A DNA stretch of 64,000 bases from Lunularia cruciata (lineage: Eukaryota; Streptophyta; Marchantiopsida; Lunulariales; Lunulariaceae). The notes below the pieces were generated by a model. That model was not told the origin of the DNA. It made no database searches and saw nothing but the letters and a program-made list of their open reading frames with translations. The DNA lies in the NCBI GenBank assembly GCA_948567375.1, contig OX419757.1:53565665-53629664 (forward strand), written 5' to 3'. Positions within the stretch are counted from its first letter, which is position 1, and every line of letters begins with the position of its first letter. A program made the translations under genes and the position numbers. Positions 43,781-54,902 of this stretch are shown here, piece by piece.

Positions 43781-45560
43781 AAGACTCCATTCAAACAATC
43801 AATTGTGAGTTTGTCTTCCTCAACCTTTGCATGCTTGTCCTCTTCTTCCCTCTATTTTTTCTCTTTTCCATTGAGCTAGTAAGGCTGCAAGGTACATTTA
43901 CTAGTGATATTTGTTTTTCAATGTAATTTTTGCATCCTCCTCTTCAGTTTATCTCTCCATGTTGTTCAAAGATCACTTTTATGTAGGCTAAGGGCCTCTA
44001 GGAAGATGAGTACAGCAATTGATGGCTATGCACCCAACTCAGCCGCAATTGTAACAATAATGTTGTTTTGCTTGAAGCTCTTCTCCTTGTGGGATTCCAT
44101 CTCTTCTTTCTTTGAACAACCCATCTCCTCTCCTTGGAGTGATTATGCTCCTTGGTCTAGGAACCAAATGTTGCACAATTCTATAAGAATTGGTCCACCA
44201 AAGTGTGGTGTTTCATCCTAATAATGTTGAGTCAAGACTACCCCTTCACCTCCTCCAAGTGCTCTTGTTATTCTCTTAGCATAGGCAATGGCTTCAAAAA
44301 TAGTGCAAGGAGTTTGTGCCATTATTTCTTGGTGAATTCACTCTTTAACCCTCATTTGAAATTTGCTAGAGCTTCTATTAGACTCATATCAGTTATTGAA
44401 ACCTATAGATCAAAAATTATCTCCATGTACTCTTGTATATTGTTCTTTTGCTCAAACCTCCATAGTTGGGTATGTGCCATTTGCACAAAATCCACAGATT
44501 GGAAAATTTTTAGCATCCCTACTTGCATTGCTATCCAATTGAACTCTCTTCCTTCTACCAACATTGATCATTCCTAAGCATCATACCATGTGAGGGCTTT
44601 ATTGGTTGAGTACTCACATGCAAACACACTTGCGGAATGATCAATGATCTCAACTATGAATAATCAAAAGTATCAATTCAATCTTGAAATTCAGTTTTCC
44701 ACTACTCTCATCGAATGTTGTCCCTTATAAAGCTCAATATTACATGTCTTCTTCATCCATAGTAACAATGTGGCTTCATTGTAGATCAAGATTGGTGTCA
44801 TTAGCATGAGTTACTCTTTGGGTACTCTAGGTGTTGGTATTGGGTTTTGAGACAATTTTCCTTCTTGCATTGCTTGATCATTCCTAAAGATACATGCTTG
44901 ACTTTTCAATGCTTCCATGGTCATCTTGATCTCCCAAAACTTGTTTAATATCCCCTACATTCCTTGCATCAAATCCTGCAACTATGGGTCTATGATTCTT
45001 ATACACAACAAATGCTCAATCATTACTTCCTACTTCAATAAAGGTTTAATATGATCACTTGAGAAGAGGTAAAAATTATTAAGACTACCATTGGTACTTC
45101 AAAGGCTAGAAAATTATTCATAATATTCCTAACCAAAATTGCGGACTACAAAATCCCAAAAACATCACTTTTGGTCTAATCACATAATGGATTTCTGCTA
45201 GAGTGTTGAAGGGGAGAGGATTGGGTATATTCAAATCAATTGCATCATAAATCTATCATATATCACCATAGGTAGAATCATCAAGTTTGGATGAATTTGT
45301 CATTATATCCATGAACTTTGTTCCAAAATGGTAAATAAGATATACTCTCACTTGCTCACACTATATGTACATAATCTTGATATGGAATAGATTCAAGAAT
45401 AAAAAGTAAGGTGTTAGGAATTGTCCTCCAAGATCATCTATCCCATCCTCTCTCTAAAACACTCCTAATCTATCAATTGCATGATGGTTTCTCTCCTCAA
45501 AATTACTCAATCTCAATAGCACATATTCCTCTACGAGGACTAATCTCTTAAATTGAAACC
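43781..45560 (-). pseudogene. Segment F gag and leader
   Basis: The zinc knuckle (43995-44075, minus) reads C-Y-N-C-G-[stop]-V-G-C-I-A-I-N-C, with a stop and His changed to Cys. The capsid part at 44270-44580 and the leader near 45050-45310 match elements A and C in shifting frames. The plus frames 43904-44221 and 44203-44577 are shadows. A primer-binding-site-like AGGTATCAAAGC lies at the complement of 45564-45575. Confidence 0.8.
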
Positions 45561-45576
45561 CAAGCTTTGATACCTT

Positions 45577-46162
45577 TGTAATGTTCTAAAGATAGAGAAC
45601 CCACAAGAGAAGAAACACATTGCTTCAGCTCTCAATACTTCAATGTCCCAAAGGAGCATCTTGTCTTTCTTATATAGCAAAAGAGGATTCTCTCAAAGGA
45701 GGTTCCACCCTTGGACCAAATACATGGATTTGTGATATGTTAGCAAGCTCTATCCTTAGATTAGTTTCATGGATGGGTGATATGTCAGTTCTTGTCCTAT
45801 CTAGTTGGTCAAACAAGTTTGACCTGAGTGCTTCTTTAGAGAATCATCCTATAGGAAGCTCAAAATTGTATGGGTGAGGTATTATTAGAAAGATCTTGAT
45901 GAGACAAACAATGGAGGGAAAAGCTATACTTTGATTCCTTAAGGAGAGGAATTTTTCTATTTTTGAGGCCTAATTCATCTATTTAGGCCTCCAAAATTAG
46001 CTCTAAAGTTTTTAGGGTATTTTGGCTCCTATTCTATTAGTAAAAGTACTCTTTTGGTGACATATCTAACTTATCTACTTAGTCAATCATATATAAGATC
46101 CTTTCAAATATTACCAAGCCAATTTTCACCTATAGATAGTATGTCTAGCTACTAGTATTACA
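45577..46162 (-). repeat. Element D/E/F 5' LTR
   Basis: A 586-bp C-type LTR from TGTAATGTTCT to AGTATTACA, most similar by eye to 33333-33912 (both start TGTAATGTTC and share ACCCACAAGA-type text). Confidence 0.88.
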
Positions 46163-46190
46163 ATTTTGGTGGTATCTTTAGGTATGGTCC

Positions 46191-46935
46191 AATCAATGGT
46201 ACTTTCAATTAGTTATTGCTTCATTTTGTATATTTTTTGACAATATGAGCAATCAATGGTACTTTATTAATTATTGCTTGATTCCACAAATCTTTTGATT
46301 GTATGAGTGATTGTGTCTGAAAGTTTTGTCTATTTTTTAGAGATTTGATAATTTCTTGGACCAAATACATAGGTGTTGCTAAATTTTCCAAAATTAAGTA
46401 TGTGGGCATGCAATTTCTTGGATTGAGAAGTTGATTTGAGTGCAAGAAGGTCAAATAAAATATTTGTAGTTGCAAGAATCAAATATTGGTGGTTGCAATT
46501 TAGCCTAGGTGCAAAATTGGGAAATCTATCTTCCTAAATTAAGGATTTAGAAGTCCCTATTTACCAAATTGGAGAGATTGACTTGTTTCTTCATTTGTAG
46601 ATTTGTTGATTGTGTTAGTAATCAATAGTACTTTCAATCCATTATTGCTTGACTTCATGGATTTTTTTATAATATGAGTGATCATATGCTAAAGAGATGT
46701 CTACTTTTTGCTAGAGATTTGATAATTTCTTGGACTAAATGCAAAAGAGTTGCTAAATTTTCCAAAATTAAGGATGTATGCATTCAATTTCATGGATGGA
46801 TAGTTGATTTCATTGTAAGAAGGTCAAATCAAATATTGGTAGTTGCAAAATTTGTCAAGGTGAAAAATTAAGGAACCCATCTTGCCAAATAAGGGATTAG
46901 GAGTTTCTTATTTACCAAATTGTAGAGATAGGCTT
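46191..46935 (+). repeat. Diverged tandem repeat, about 369-bp unit
   Basis: A partial unit at 46191-46250 is followed by a full unit (46251-46619) and a second unit (46620-about 46935). Each begins AATCAATGGTACTTT or AATCAATAGTACTTT and shares AGAGATTTGATAATTTCTTG, GTTGCTAAATTTTCCAAAAT and AAGAAGGTCAAAT. No coding potential was seen. The next 500 bp (46936-47473) hold nothing recognisable. Confidence 0.85.
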
Positions 46936-47473
46936 GTTTTGATAGAAGGTCTAGAAGACTAGCAAGTTAGTGAGACTAGTCAAATTAGGAAATTTTCTAA
47001 AAATAGTTGGTCAAAATCAACCCACCTATCAATTATTGTACACAATAGGATTTGGAGCCTAGACCTTTGGTTCTAGAACTAGCTCCTTAACCATATATTT
47101 TTCTCTTACTTGTAATCATAAATACTAGTGGACTCAAATTTATACATATGTAGCTTTGGCTGGAAGAGTACAGTTGATCTCATCCTTGGTGATCATGGTA
47201 GCAAAAGAATAGATAATTTTTTATAGTATGTCAAAATATTAAATGGTGGTGGGAGTAAATCTGATTGGATTTGTTAGATAGAGGATAACATTTAGATTTC
47301 TTATGATTGGACCATTTCTATTCTCGATTTCATATTTTATACCATGTATGTTTGAGGTACCTTGAAATTTGGAGCATTGGTGTTCTCGTATACTTTTGGT
47401 AATATATCTAGAGTGATGACAAGTTAGACTACCTATGTTTCTTTTTGGTGAGACAAAAATATGACCCACAAAT

Positions 47474-47840
47474 TGTGAGAGTGCTTATAACAAAACACCA
47501 AGGGGTGAAATAGGAGAATGGAATACCAAAGTGGAAGATCAAGTCAAGATTCTCAAGTGAAGGAAACTCCAAATGCCTAGCTTGAGCTTGGCTTGGATAT
47601 TTATAGGTAATTTGGGTACAAGTCTCCCAAGAAGTTTCCAATGAAGGTTCCTTCTAAGAATCACCTTACTTGGAGAGCAAGCTAAGCTAGTCATTTATTT
47701 GGCATACAAGTTAACCTAATTGTGAGCTTGGCATACAAGTTACTCTATTGTTGGAAAATTCCTAGAAGCTTCATAGATGCTTCTAGAATATTCTACCCCA
47801 AGCTTCCTTGATGCTTCTAGTACATTCTTAGGCTACAACA
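47474..47840 (-). repeat. Element K 3' LTR remnant
   Basis: Matches J LTRs in the AATAGGAGAATGGAA start region, the TATA box (complement of 47598-47605) and the CTTCTAGAATATTCTA segment. It holds a perfect three-part heat-shock-like element, TTCTAGAATATTC, at 47781-47793. Edges are approximate. Confidence 0.7.
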
Positions 47841-48960
47841 TGAAGGGGATACCCTTTCCAAAGGACTTTGTACTTAGCTTGTCATTAGTGGCCATGTTGG
47901 ATGGTATGACATGCAAATATATGATCAAATTCATACTCATCATGATTGTTGATAGGGATGAGATGGGGAGGGGTTTGGATACAAGTGGAAAAGGAAGGAA
48001 GATGGGCTAGTAACAAAAGGTTTTAGCTCTAAAATATGGAAAATAAGATGGATCTGGATATGATTAAGGAGAGCAAGTTGTTATGCAACAAGCGAAATGA
48101 TGTGAGTAATCTCAAATGAACCAATCCATTTGGAAGTAAATTTTCAAACTTGGGTATCAAGTAGGAGAAGAAGGTTATGAGAAGAAATCATTATCTTACC
48201 ACCTAGTTGAAATGTGAGATCACAATGATGTTTATCAACATATTGCTTTTGCCAATTTTAAGCAATGAGGAGATTAGAATGGGCTTGGTGTAGGAATTTA
48301 GATAGCATGGATAAGAGAGTGGAAGTATGTGGGACTTGAGATGGTAGAGGAGCAAGAAGAGGATTTGGAATAAGTGGATCTTGCCTATAATTAAGGAAGA
48401 AGTGAGAAAAGCCAATACTTGCATCCTTGGAATTATTGTATGCAAACTCAACAACTATGAGACAAGTATCCCAATCAGTGTTGTGAACATTGACAAAGGC
48501 AAGTAACATGTCCTTCAAAGTGAAATTTGCTCTCTTTTTTTGGCTATTAATTTGAGGATGATAAGCTAGAGACTATGCAAGCTTAGTACCAAGGAGTTAA
48601 AAAAGTGCTTGCCAAAATTTACCAATAAAGCAAGGATCTCAATTAGAGATGGGAACCCTTAGCATCCCATGGTGCTTGAAGATAATGTCAAAGTAGATCT
48701 AGGCCAATTTTGGAGCATCAATTGTATCCATGGTAGGTGCCAAATGAATCTACTTATTGAGCTTATCAACAAAAACCACAATGGATGTATGGCCTTGGTT
48801 CATCTTTAGGAAGGACGTAATGAGGTCTAAGATTACATGTTCTTAATGGGTGGATAGAATTGGTAGTCATTAAAAGAATCCACTCACTTTTGGTTATTGG
48901 TCTTATTGTGTTGACAACTTTTGCAAGATTGAACAAACTCTCAAACCTCTTGTGTTATGT
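47841..48960 (-). pseudogene. Element K integrase
   Basis: The minus frame 48258-48518 reads D-T-C-L-I-V-V-E-F-A-Y-N-N-S and A-S-I-G-F-S-H-F, the end of the gypsy integrase core. C-terminal text with H-L-I-F-H-like and L-K-P-F-V lies at 48000-48200. Core and zinc-site remnants run from 48560 to 48960. Confidence 0.75.
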
Positions 48961-49539
48961 TGGGTTTAGGGTTTAGAGCCACCATCACTAATGTTGTAGG
49001 GTAACCAATGTCTTATGCATAGTCATGTGATTAGCGATTGGTAAGTCATATGCTTCTTGAAGGTGCACCAATCGTAGATCGTCCTTGGTTGGAATATAGA
49101 TCCGGTTTTCACAAAATAGAAAGCCTTCATTGAAAGAGAAGTTTTTTATTTCTTGTCATGTGTTGCAAGACAACCTAAAACCATCTGAAAGAAGAATTTT
49201 TCCTATCAAGTGGTCCTAAACTTGATTTGGACTTTTGAGTCAATTGACATTGTTGCAATTGCTATTGTGATGTAAGATTCAAGAAGAGTACTCAAATCAG
49301 GTCATCATGATAGAGCATCAGAGATGATATGGAACTTATTGAATTTGTACTTGATTTTGATATCAAAAAATTATAGTTGTTCCTCCCATCAATGATATCA
49401 ACTCTTCATGTGCTCCAAATGTACTATTTGCAATAAAGGTTTGTGATTGGTTTGTATAATCACTTGTTTCCCAAGAGATAATACCTCCATACCTTGGTGG
49501 CATATACCATTGCTATTTGTTCTTGATCCCAAGAAAATT

Positions 49540-50075
49540 AATTCCTTTTTGGGTGTTTAGCTGGCAAGACACACAGGCAATTGGATGTAAACCATTTAGA
49601 AATTCTTGCTTCAATATAGCTCCAATGGCAAAGTTAGAAGCATCAAATTAAAACACAAAAGCTAGTTGAAGATCATATGGTTGAAGATGGGTCATGAAGA
49701 CACCATATGCTTCAATTTATGGATTGCTTCCTTGTGCTTGGTGGTCCATTGAAAGCTTGAGGTCTTTCCTAAGAGATCAATCAACAATGTGGTTGCATGA
49801 GCATAATAGTGGATGAACCATCAATATAAACTTGGCAATCCAATAAATGCTTAAAGTTTTATGGCATCCTTTAAAGTATACCAATGAATAATGGCCTTGG
49901 TTTTCTCTTCTTCCATCTTGATCCTATTCCATGAGACCCTAAGACCCAAGAAGATAACTTCCTTTTGCCAAAAGGTACATTTTGACTTTTTGTAGTAAAA
50001 CTTCCATTGGCATAGTTGTCTTAGGATTTCTTGTATATGATTCTTGTGTTTTACATCTAGTCTTGCTATACATTA
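49540..50075 (-). pseudogene. Element K RNase H and RT C-terminus
   Basis: The minus strand reads A-S-N-F-A-I-G-A-I-L near 49610-49650 (RNase H start). Then, upstream, Q-K-V-K-M-Y-L-L-A-K-G-S-Y-L-L-G at 49945-49990 matches J RT at 17519-17580. The interval 48960-49540 between them aligns with J in shifting frames. RT stops near 50060. Confidence 0.75.
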
Positions 50076-50084
50076 TCTTAGAGG

Positions 50085-50830
50085 ATCTTTTGTTATTGCC
50101 AAGGCCTTGACAAAGCTGATCAAGCTTACACAAGAGTGGTGTTAGAAAGATGAGTAGGAGAGCATTTATAGAGCTCAAGGAGAGGTTGATATCTACCTCT
50201 ATTCTCAAGAGACCGGTTAGAGAAACCATTAATACAACCATAAGTAAAATGAGAAGTAAGATGAGATATGAAAATTTTCTTCTAAGGTAAAAGTTATCAA
50301 AATTGTAGTTTGTATGGAAGAGAGATTAGAAGGGGATGAGAATGATTTGGTGATTAAGGAAGTTGTGCATCCTCTACAAGGCTACAAGTTGGTGGAGCTT
50401 CTAAACCTTTGGTGGCAAGGATTACACCACAAGTAGTAGTTGCTCTAGTTCTTACACCTCCACCAAAAGATTTGCTTCAAACCATCACTAAGAAACTTGT
50501 AAATCTCAAGATCAATGTAGTGCAACTATGGGAGAAGAGAGAGGTAGACCAAAATGTTGAAAAAAGGCAAAGGAGTTATGGGAACTATCCATATAGAGGC
50601 TAACCAACCAACACTTTAATGAAAAAAAATTTTGCTTGTGGAGGTGAGGTCACATCCAAAGGAATTGTCCAAATTCCACTTACCATGGAGGTAGGAGTTT
50701 GAGGGAGCCAATAGAGAGAAGAAGAGACATGGAAAAGCCCAAGTAGTTCCTATTCCAAAAAGATATAAGGAGATAGCATCCATAGATGTGGTAGAGAGTA
50801 AGTATGAGAAGGAGGAGTGCTCAAACTCCA
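50085..50830 (+). pseudogene. Element B gag remnant
   Basis: A degraded zinc knuckle at 50633-50670 reads C-L-W-R-[stop]-G-H-I-Q-R-N-C, matching the knuckle spacing G-H-X4-C. The upstream frame 50409-50603 is Lys/Arg-rich with Q-L-W-E-K-R-E-V-D. Stops and shifts are frequent. The minus frames in this stretch are shadows. Confidence 0.6.
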
Positions 50831-50930
50831 AAGGTCTTAACTTGGAGCTTTTAACACAAGAGAAGAAGAAATCACATCTTCAAACAAGGTTCATTCTTCT
50901 CAAGGATTTATTGAGAAGAATCAACCTATT

Positions 50931-51398
50931 ATGAGCACTTGCACAAATATGTCAAGGCCATCAACAACAAAGATTCCAAGGAAAAAGTTAACTATGGATG
51001 ATTTATTAATCTCAAAGCAACAATATGACTACAATGTGTTGGAGGATGTTAGTAGTCACAAGGCAAATATCACAATGGGCCAATTAATTGCTTTGAATAC
51101 TACCTTGAGGAAAGAGCTTAGAGGTGGTTTGAGTTCTACAAGGAGCTAGAGAGGAAAAAAGGCAAAATTTTTGCCATCCATAAGGGTGGTGGATGCAAAA
51201 CCAACACCATGGAAGGCTTGTGAATATGCTTCCAAAACTGATGTGAAAGTGAATAGTCACAACATCAAGGATTTACTTGTTGATGGGGATCTATAGTGAA
51301 TGTTATGTCAAAGAGGTTGATGTAGAAGTTGGGTATGACATCTTCAAGGCCTTTAACCTTTATAGGAAGCATAGCAAACAAGCAACAAGATAGACAAG
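50931..51398 (+). pseudogene. Element B pol N-terminus and protease remnant
   Basis: The frame 50931-51149 contains Y-N-V-L-E-D-V-S-S-H-K-A-N-I-T-M-G-Q-L, matching the conserved Y-D-I-L-x-x-L-x-x-x-P-A-x-I-S-x-x-x-L block upstream of protease in this gypsy group. Downstream, D-L-L-V-D-G-D-L (near 51275) is the decayed active site (family L-V-D-G/S-G). It is interrupted by the LTR at 51399. Confidence 0.7.
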
Positions 51399-52012
51399 TG
51401 TAATATTTTGAGGACAAGAGAACTCCCAAGAGAAATATAAAGCTTCACACTCAATACTTTGATGCCCCAAATGAGCACCTTGTCTTTATTATATAGCAAA
51501 GAGGATCCACTCAAAGGAAGCTCCATCCTTGGATTAGATACATGGATTGGTGAGGTTGGTGAGCTCCACCTGTAGATTAGTTGCATGGATGGGTGACATG
51601 TTGGCCCTTGTCCTATCTTGTTGGCCAAACAAGTTTGATATGAGAGAATCTTCTTATAGGAAGCTCAAAATTGCATGTGTGAGGTATAGTTGGAAAAGCT
51701 CTCAACAAGACAAATAGTGGGAGAAGAAGGCCAAAATTTCTCTCTCCAAGGGGGAAGAATTCTGGATTTAGGGTTTAGGATGAATTGTAGGTTTAGGCCT
51801 AATTCAATCATTTGAGGCCTAATTCATCCATTTAGACCTCTAAAATTGGCTGTAAATTTTTTAGGGTGTTTTTGGGTCCTACCTTATTAATGGAAGTATT
51901 CTTTTGGCAACACCTCTATTTGATCTACTTAATCTATCATATATAACATTCTTCCAAATATTAAAAAACCAATTTCTACCTCTAGATAATATATCTAGCT
52001 ATTGGTATTACA
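51399..52012 (-). repeat. Solo C-type LTR inside element B
   Basis: A 614-bp LTR, minus orientation, from TGTAATATTTTGAGG to GGTATTACA. Flanking 5-mers ACAAG and ACCGG match at three of five positions, so the duplication has decayed or the edge is shifted. B pol resumes after it. The in-LTR minus frame 51353-51628 is not a gene. Confidence 0.85.
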
Positions 52013-52700
52013 ACCGGTGAGGGTTGATAGACAAGGTGGTAGTAATCATCATGGGAATTCAAAATTTCATGATTTTCTAAGTCTTGAAGGATTCCAATAA
52101 TGATTTACTTGGGAGACCATGGTTGAGAGCATCTTGTACATCTGATCAATGGCACAAGAGGTAGTTGGGAATTAGGCCATGAAACCATTGAGTTATAGTT
52201 CCTATAACCAACACCAACCACACCACACATTCAATTACATCATCTTCTGATTATTCAAAATCAGATTCAAAAGAAGGAGCTTTGGGTGTGGACACAAGCA
52301 TGGAAGAAGACCTCATTAAAGGAGGATGACTCTTAATTTGATTTAGATGTGTATCCCTTGTGTGATATGGATTTTGTACCCAAGGTTGAGGTTTTAGAGG
52401 ACCTTGATAAATCACCATTGATACTTGAGGATATAAAGAAGAGACTATCTACCCTCAAGTATGGCCCAAATGTTACCAAAGAGTAGAAGGTAATATTTGA
52501 GGAGATTTTCCACAAGCTCATCAATGTATCGTTTAACTACAAGAATCTCAAGAAAATCACCAATGGAGGTAGAGTCACATGCAAGATACGTTCACCAAAA
52601 ACAACATTGCATTAGCACACTAATATTTTTGATTGTGAAATAGGAGATTGATAAACTCAAGTAGACCTGGTTTATCTTTGAGAATGGAGGATTCAGAATG
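52013..52700 (+). pseudogene. Element B protease-RT linker
   Basis: Readable segments include L-E-D-L-D-K-S-P-L-I-L-E-D-I-K-K and L-S-T-L-K-Y-G-P-N-V-T-K near 52395-52480, typical of the linker that precedes RT in this group. No catalytic motif is present. Confidence 0.6.
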
Positions 52701-53860
52701 TGTGCCTCCAATTGTGATTATGAATAAGAAGAATTGAAAACTTTGGGTTTGTATTTATTACAAGAAACTCAATGTTGTTACAAAGAAGGACTACTAACTC
52801 TTGTCATTCATTGATGAGATCTTGAAGGAGGTTGGATCATGAGAGGTATAGTTTTGGAGATGGTTATAGTGGATAAAACTAAATCAAGATTACACCCAAG
52901 CATCAACAACTCACCATATTCTCTACACCTTGGGAGCATATGCTTTCAAAGTCATGCCTTTTGGAGTTTGTAATACTCTAGCTACATTTCAATGGTTCAT
53001 GAAAAAAGTATTTGAAACCTTTGTTGGGAAATTTTTTAGAGAGTTCATTGAGGATTTTTGTGTCTATGGGAGGAAGGAGGAGCACTTTGAGCACTTAATC
53101 AAGATCTTCCAATGCTTAGATGAAGCAAATGCATCACTCAACCCAAAGAAGGGCATCTTTGGTTGTGAAGAAGGTCTACTTTTAGGGCATATCATTTCTA
53201 ATGATGAAATAGTAGTGGATCTTGAAAAGGTAAAGAATATCTCAAAGTTTCCATTCCCTTCAAGCTTGATAAATTTATTCCAATTCTTGGGGATGGTTGG
53301 GTATTATAGGAGATTCATCTTCTCATTTTCCAACAAGGGTTATGTATTGAACATTTATATGAAGAAGGATGTAGAATACATAGTGATTTTGGAGGACAAG
53401 AAGGCTCTCAAAGCTTTTGAGTAGCTCGATCAATCCCTTTATCATAGTTCCAATTCTTGCTAAACCTTATTGGAGTAAACCTTTCATCTTTTGTATTGAT
53501 GCTTCTAATGTAGCTATAGGATGCACTTTAGTCATCAAGATCCAAATGACATGATCATCCAAAAGCTTATGCTAGTAAAAAAATGGTCTCAATAGAGAGA
53601 AACTATTCAATCATAAAAAGGGAAGGATTGGCAATGAATTTTGTTCTCAAGAAGTTTCAACACTACTTGATTAGAGGATAAGCCACCTTTGTCATAAATC
53701 ACAAGGTTTTGAAGTACATCTTCAACAAGCATAATGTGGAAGGAAGGCTAGCTAGGTGGATGATACTCTTGTTTATGTATGATTATACCATTGAGGATAG
53801 GCCAAGGAAGAAACATACAAATGTTGATTTATTATCTAGGGCCTAATATCATGATGGAGT
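52701..53860 (+). pseudogene. Element B reverse transcriptase and RNase H
   Basis: Y-S-F-G-D-G-Y-S-G is visible near 52850 in a shifted frame. The open frame 52930-53424 (164 codons) gives A-F-K-V-M-P-F-G-V-C-N-T, F-R-E-F-I-E-D-F-C-V-Y-G (catalytic site; usual I-D-D here I-E-D), L-L-L-G-H-I-I-S and F-L-G-M-V-G-Y-Y-R-R-F-I. RNase H follows at 53490-53850 with C-I-D-A-S-N-V-A-I-G and W-M-I-L-L-F-M-Y-D-Y-T-I-E. The Asp-to-Glu change at the first catalytic position would impair RT. Confidence 0.9.
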
Positions 53861-54902
53861 TGAGCCAATGGATGATTCCTTCCCAAATGAAGAGCTCATG
53901 ACAATTTCAATTCCTCAAGAGGTTCCAATGGAGTATAATGAGATTGTGGACTTTGTTACAAGAGGTAACTATTTGGATGGGATGCATGATAGGGAGAGGA
54001 AGGCTCTTATAATAAGATCTAGACCTTAAACAATGGTAGAAGATATACTTTTTCACCAAGGAGCAAATACTCTACTTCAAAGAGTAGTGGATAAGGAGGA
54101 GTCCGTCCGACTCGTGAAAGAGTTCCAAGGTGGTTTGGTGTGTGGTGGTCACTTTACATCAAAGGTGACCATTTTCAAGATTCTAGTTGTAGGTTACAAT
54201 TAGAGGAATATTTTCAAGGATTTTCTTGATTATTGCAAAATTTGTAATGTTTGTCAAGCTTTTATTTGAAAGTCTATCTCTACTCCACTTATATAAATTC
54301 CATTGATAGGACCTTTTGAGAAGTATGGAACTGACTTTTTAGATCTTCTCAATATAACTCCAAGGCAAAAGTCAATATATTATGATAGTTATTGATTACC
54401 TTACCAAGTGGGTTGAGACTAAACCATTGAGAGATAAGAATGAAGATGAAGTTTATAGATTTCTTTATGAATGCATCATCACTAGGTTTGGTTACCCTTT
54501 GGAGTTGGTTTCAAATAGAGGAGGAAATTTTACAAGAAGTATCATTATAGCTATGCTATGACATATCTCTATCACACAAAGAATGACCACATCATATAAG
54601 CTAAACTCCAATGGCTTGGTAGAGAAAACCAATCAAACCTTGTGCATGATGTTGGTCAAGGATGCAAAAATGGAAGAGGAGTAAACATCATTAGGACAAG
54701 AAGATTCATGTGATTCTGTGGGAGTATAGGATAACCATGAAGACATTCATTGGATACTCTCCATTTCATTTGGTATATGGTATTAAATCTATTTTATCTA
54801 TTTAGTTTGATCTCCCTAATTTTTAAAGCATTTATAAGAATTTGAAGAAAGCACAAGGAGGTGATATAAAGAAGTCAAGAAAGGATCAACTCATAGAATT
54901 AG
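53861..54902 (+). pseudogene. Element B integrase
   Basis: The zinc domain near 54130-54260 ends in D-Y-C-K-I-C-N-V-C-Q (C-X2-C). Core segments with Y-G-T-D-F-L-D-L and later text follow in shifting frames to 54902. There the frame is cut by element A and continues, in the same register once A and one ATTAG copy are disregarded, at 61496. Confidence 0.8.
54898..54902. other. Element A target-site duplication, left
   Basis: ATTAG directly before the 5' LTR, matching 61496-61500 exactly. A 5-bp duplication is the norm for gypsy integrases. Confidence 0.95.

Larger units (their letters stand above)
33333..46162 (-). mobile_element. Ty3/gypsy chromovirus D/E/F with internal inversion
   Basis: The parts of one C-like element are spread over this interval. 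D (33333-35223, minus) holds the 3' LTR and integrase. E (41623-42584, plus) holds the RT second half, RNase H and linker. F (42778-46162, minus) holds the RT first half, protease, gag and the 5' LTR. Aligned to element A, F stops and E starts within a few bases of A position 58488, and E stops where D starts near A position 59437. The three pieces therefore make one element with no overlap. Foreign sequence G separates them. Flanking 5-mers (GTATT, ATTTT) do not match well. Confidence 0.7.
47474..50080 (-). mobile_element. Element K, degraded J-type chromovirus
   Basis: A minus-strand J relative truncated in RT: LTR remnant about 47474-47840, integrase C-terminus and core 47840-48960, RNase H 49560-49830, RT C-terminal part 49860-50060. 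The right end runs into element B near 50080, and no 5' LTR or gag is left. A deletion joins the LTR directly to integrase C-terminal text that in J lies about 105 bp further in, removing the chromodomain. Confidence 0.8.

Noticed and set aside
33328-46167. Target-site duplication for element D/E/F
   Set aside because: GTATT and ATTTT agree at only three positions. Not claimed.
51394-52017. Target-site duplication for the solo LTR in B
   Set aside because: ACAAG and ACCGG agree at three of five. The GATAGACAAG word on both sides is offset by 13 bp and not a proper duplication.
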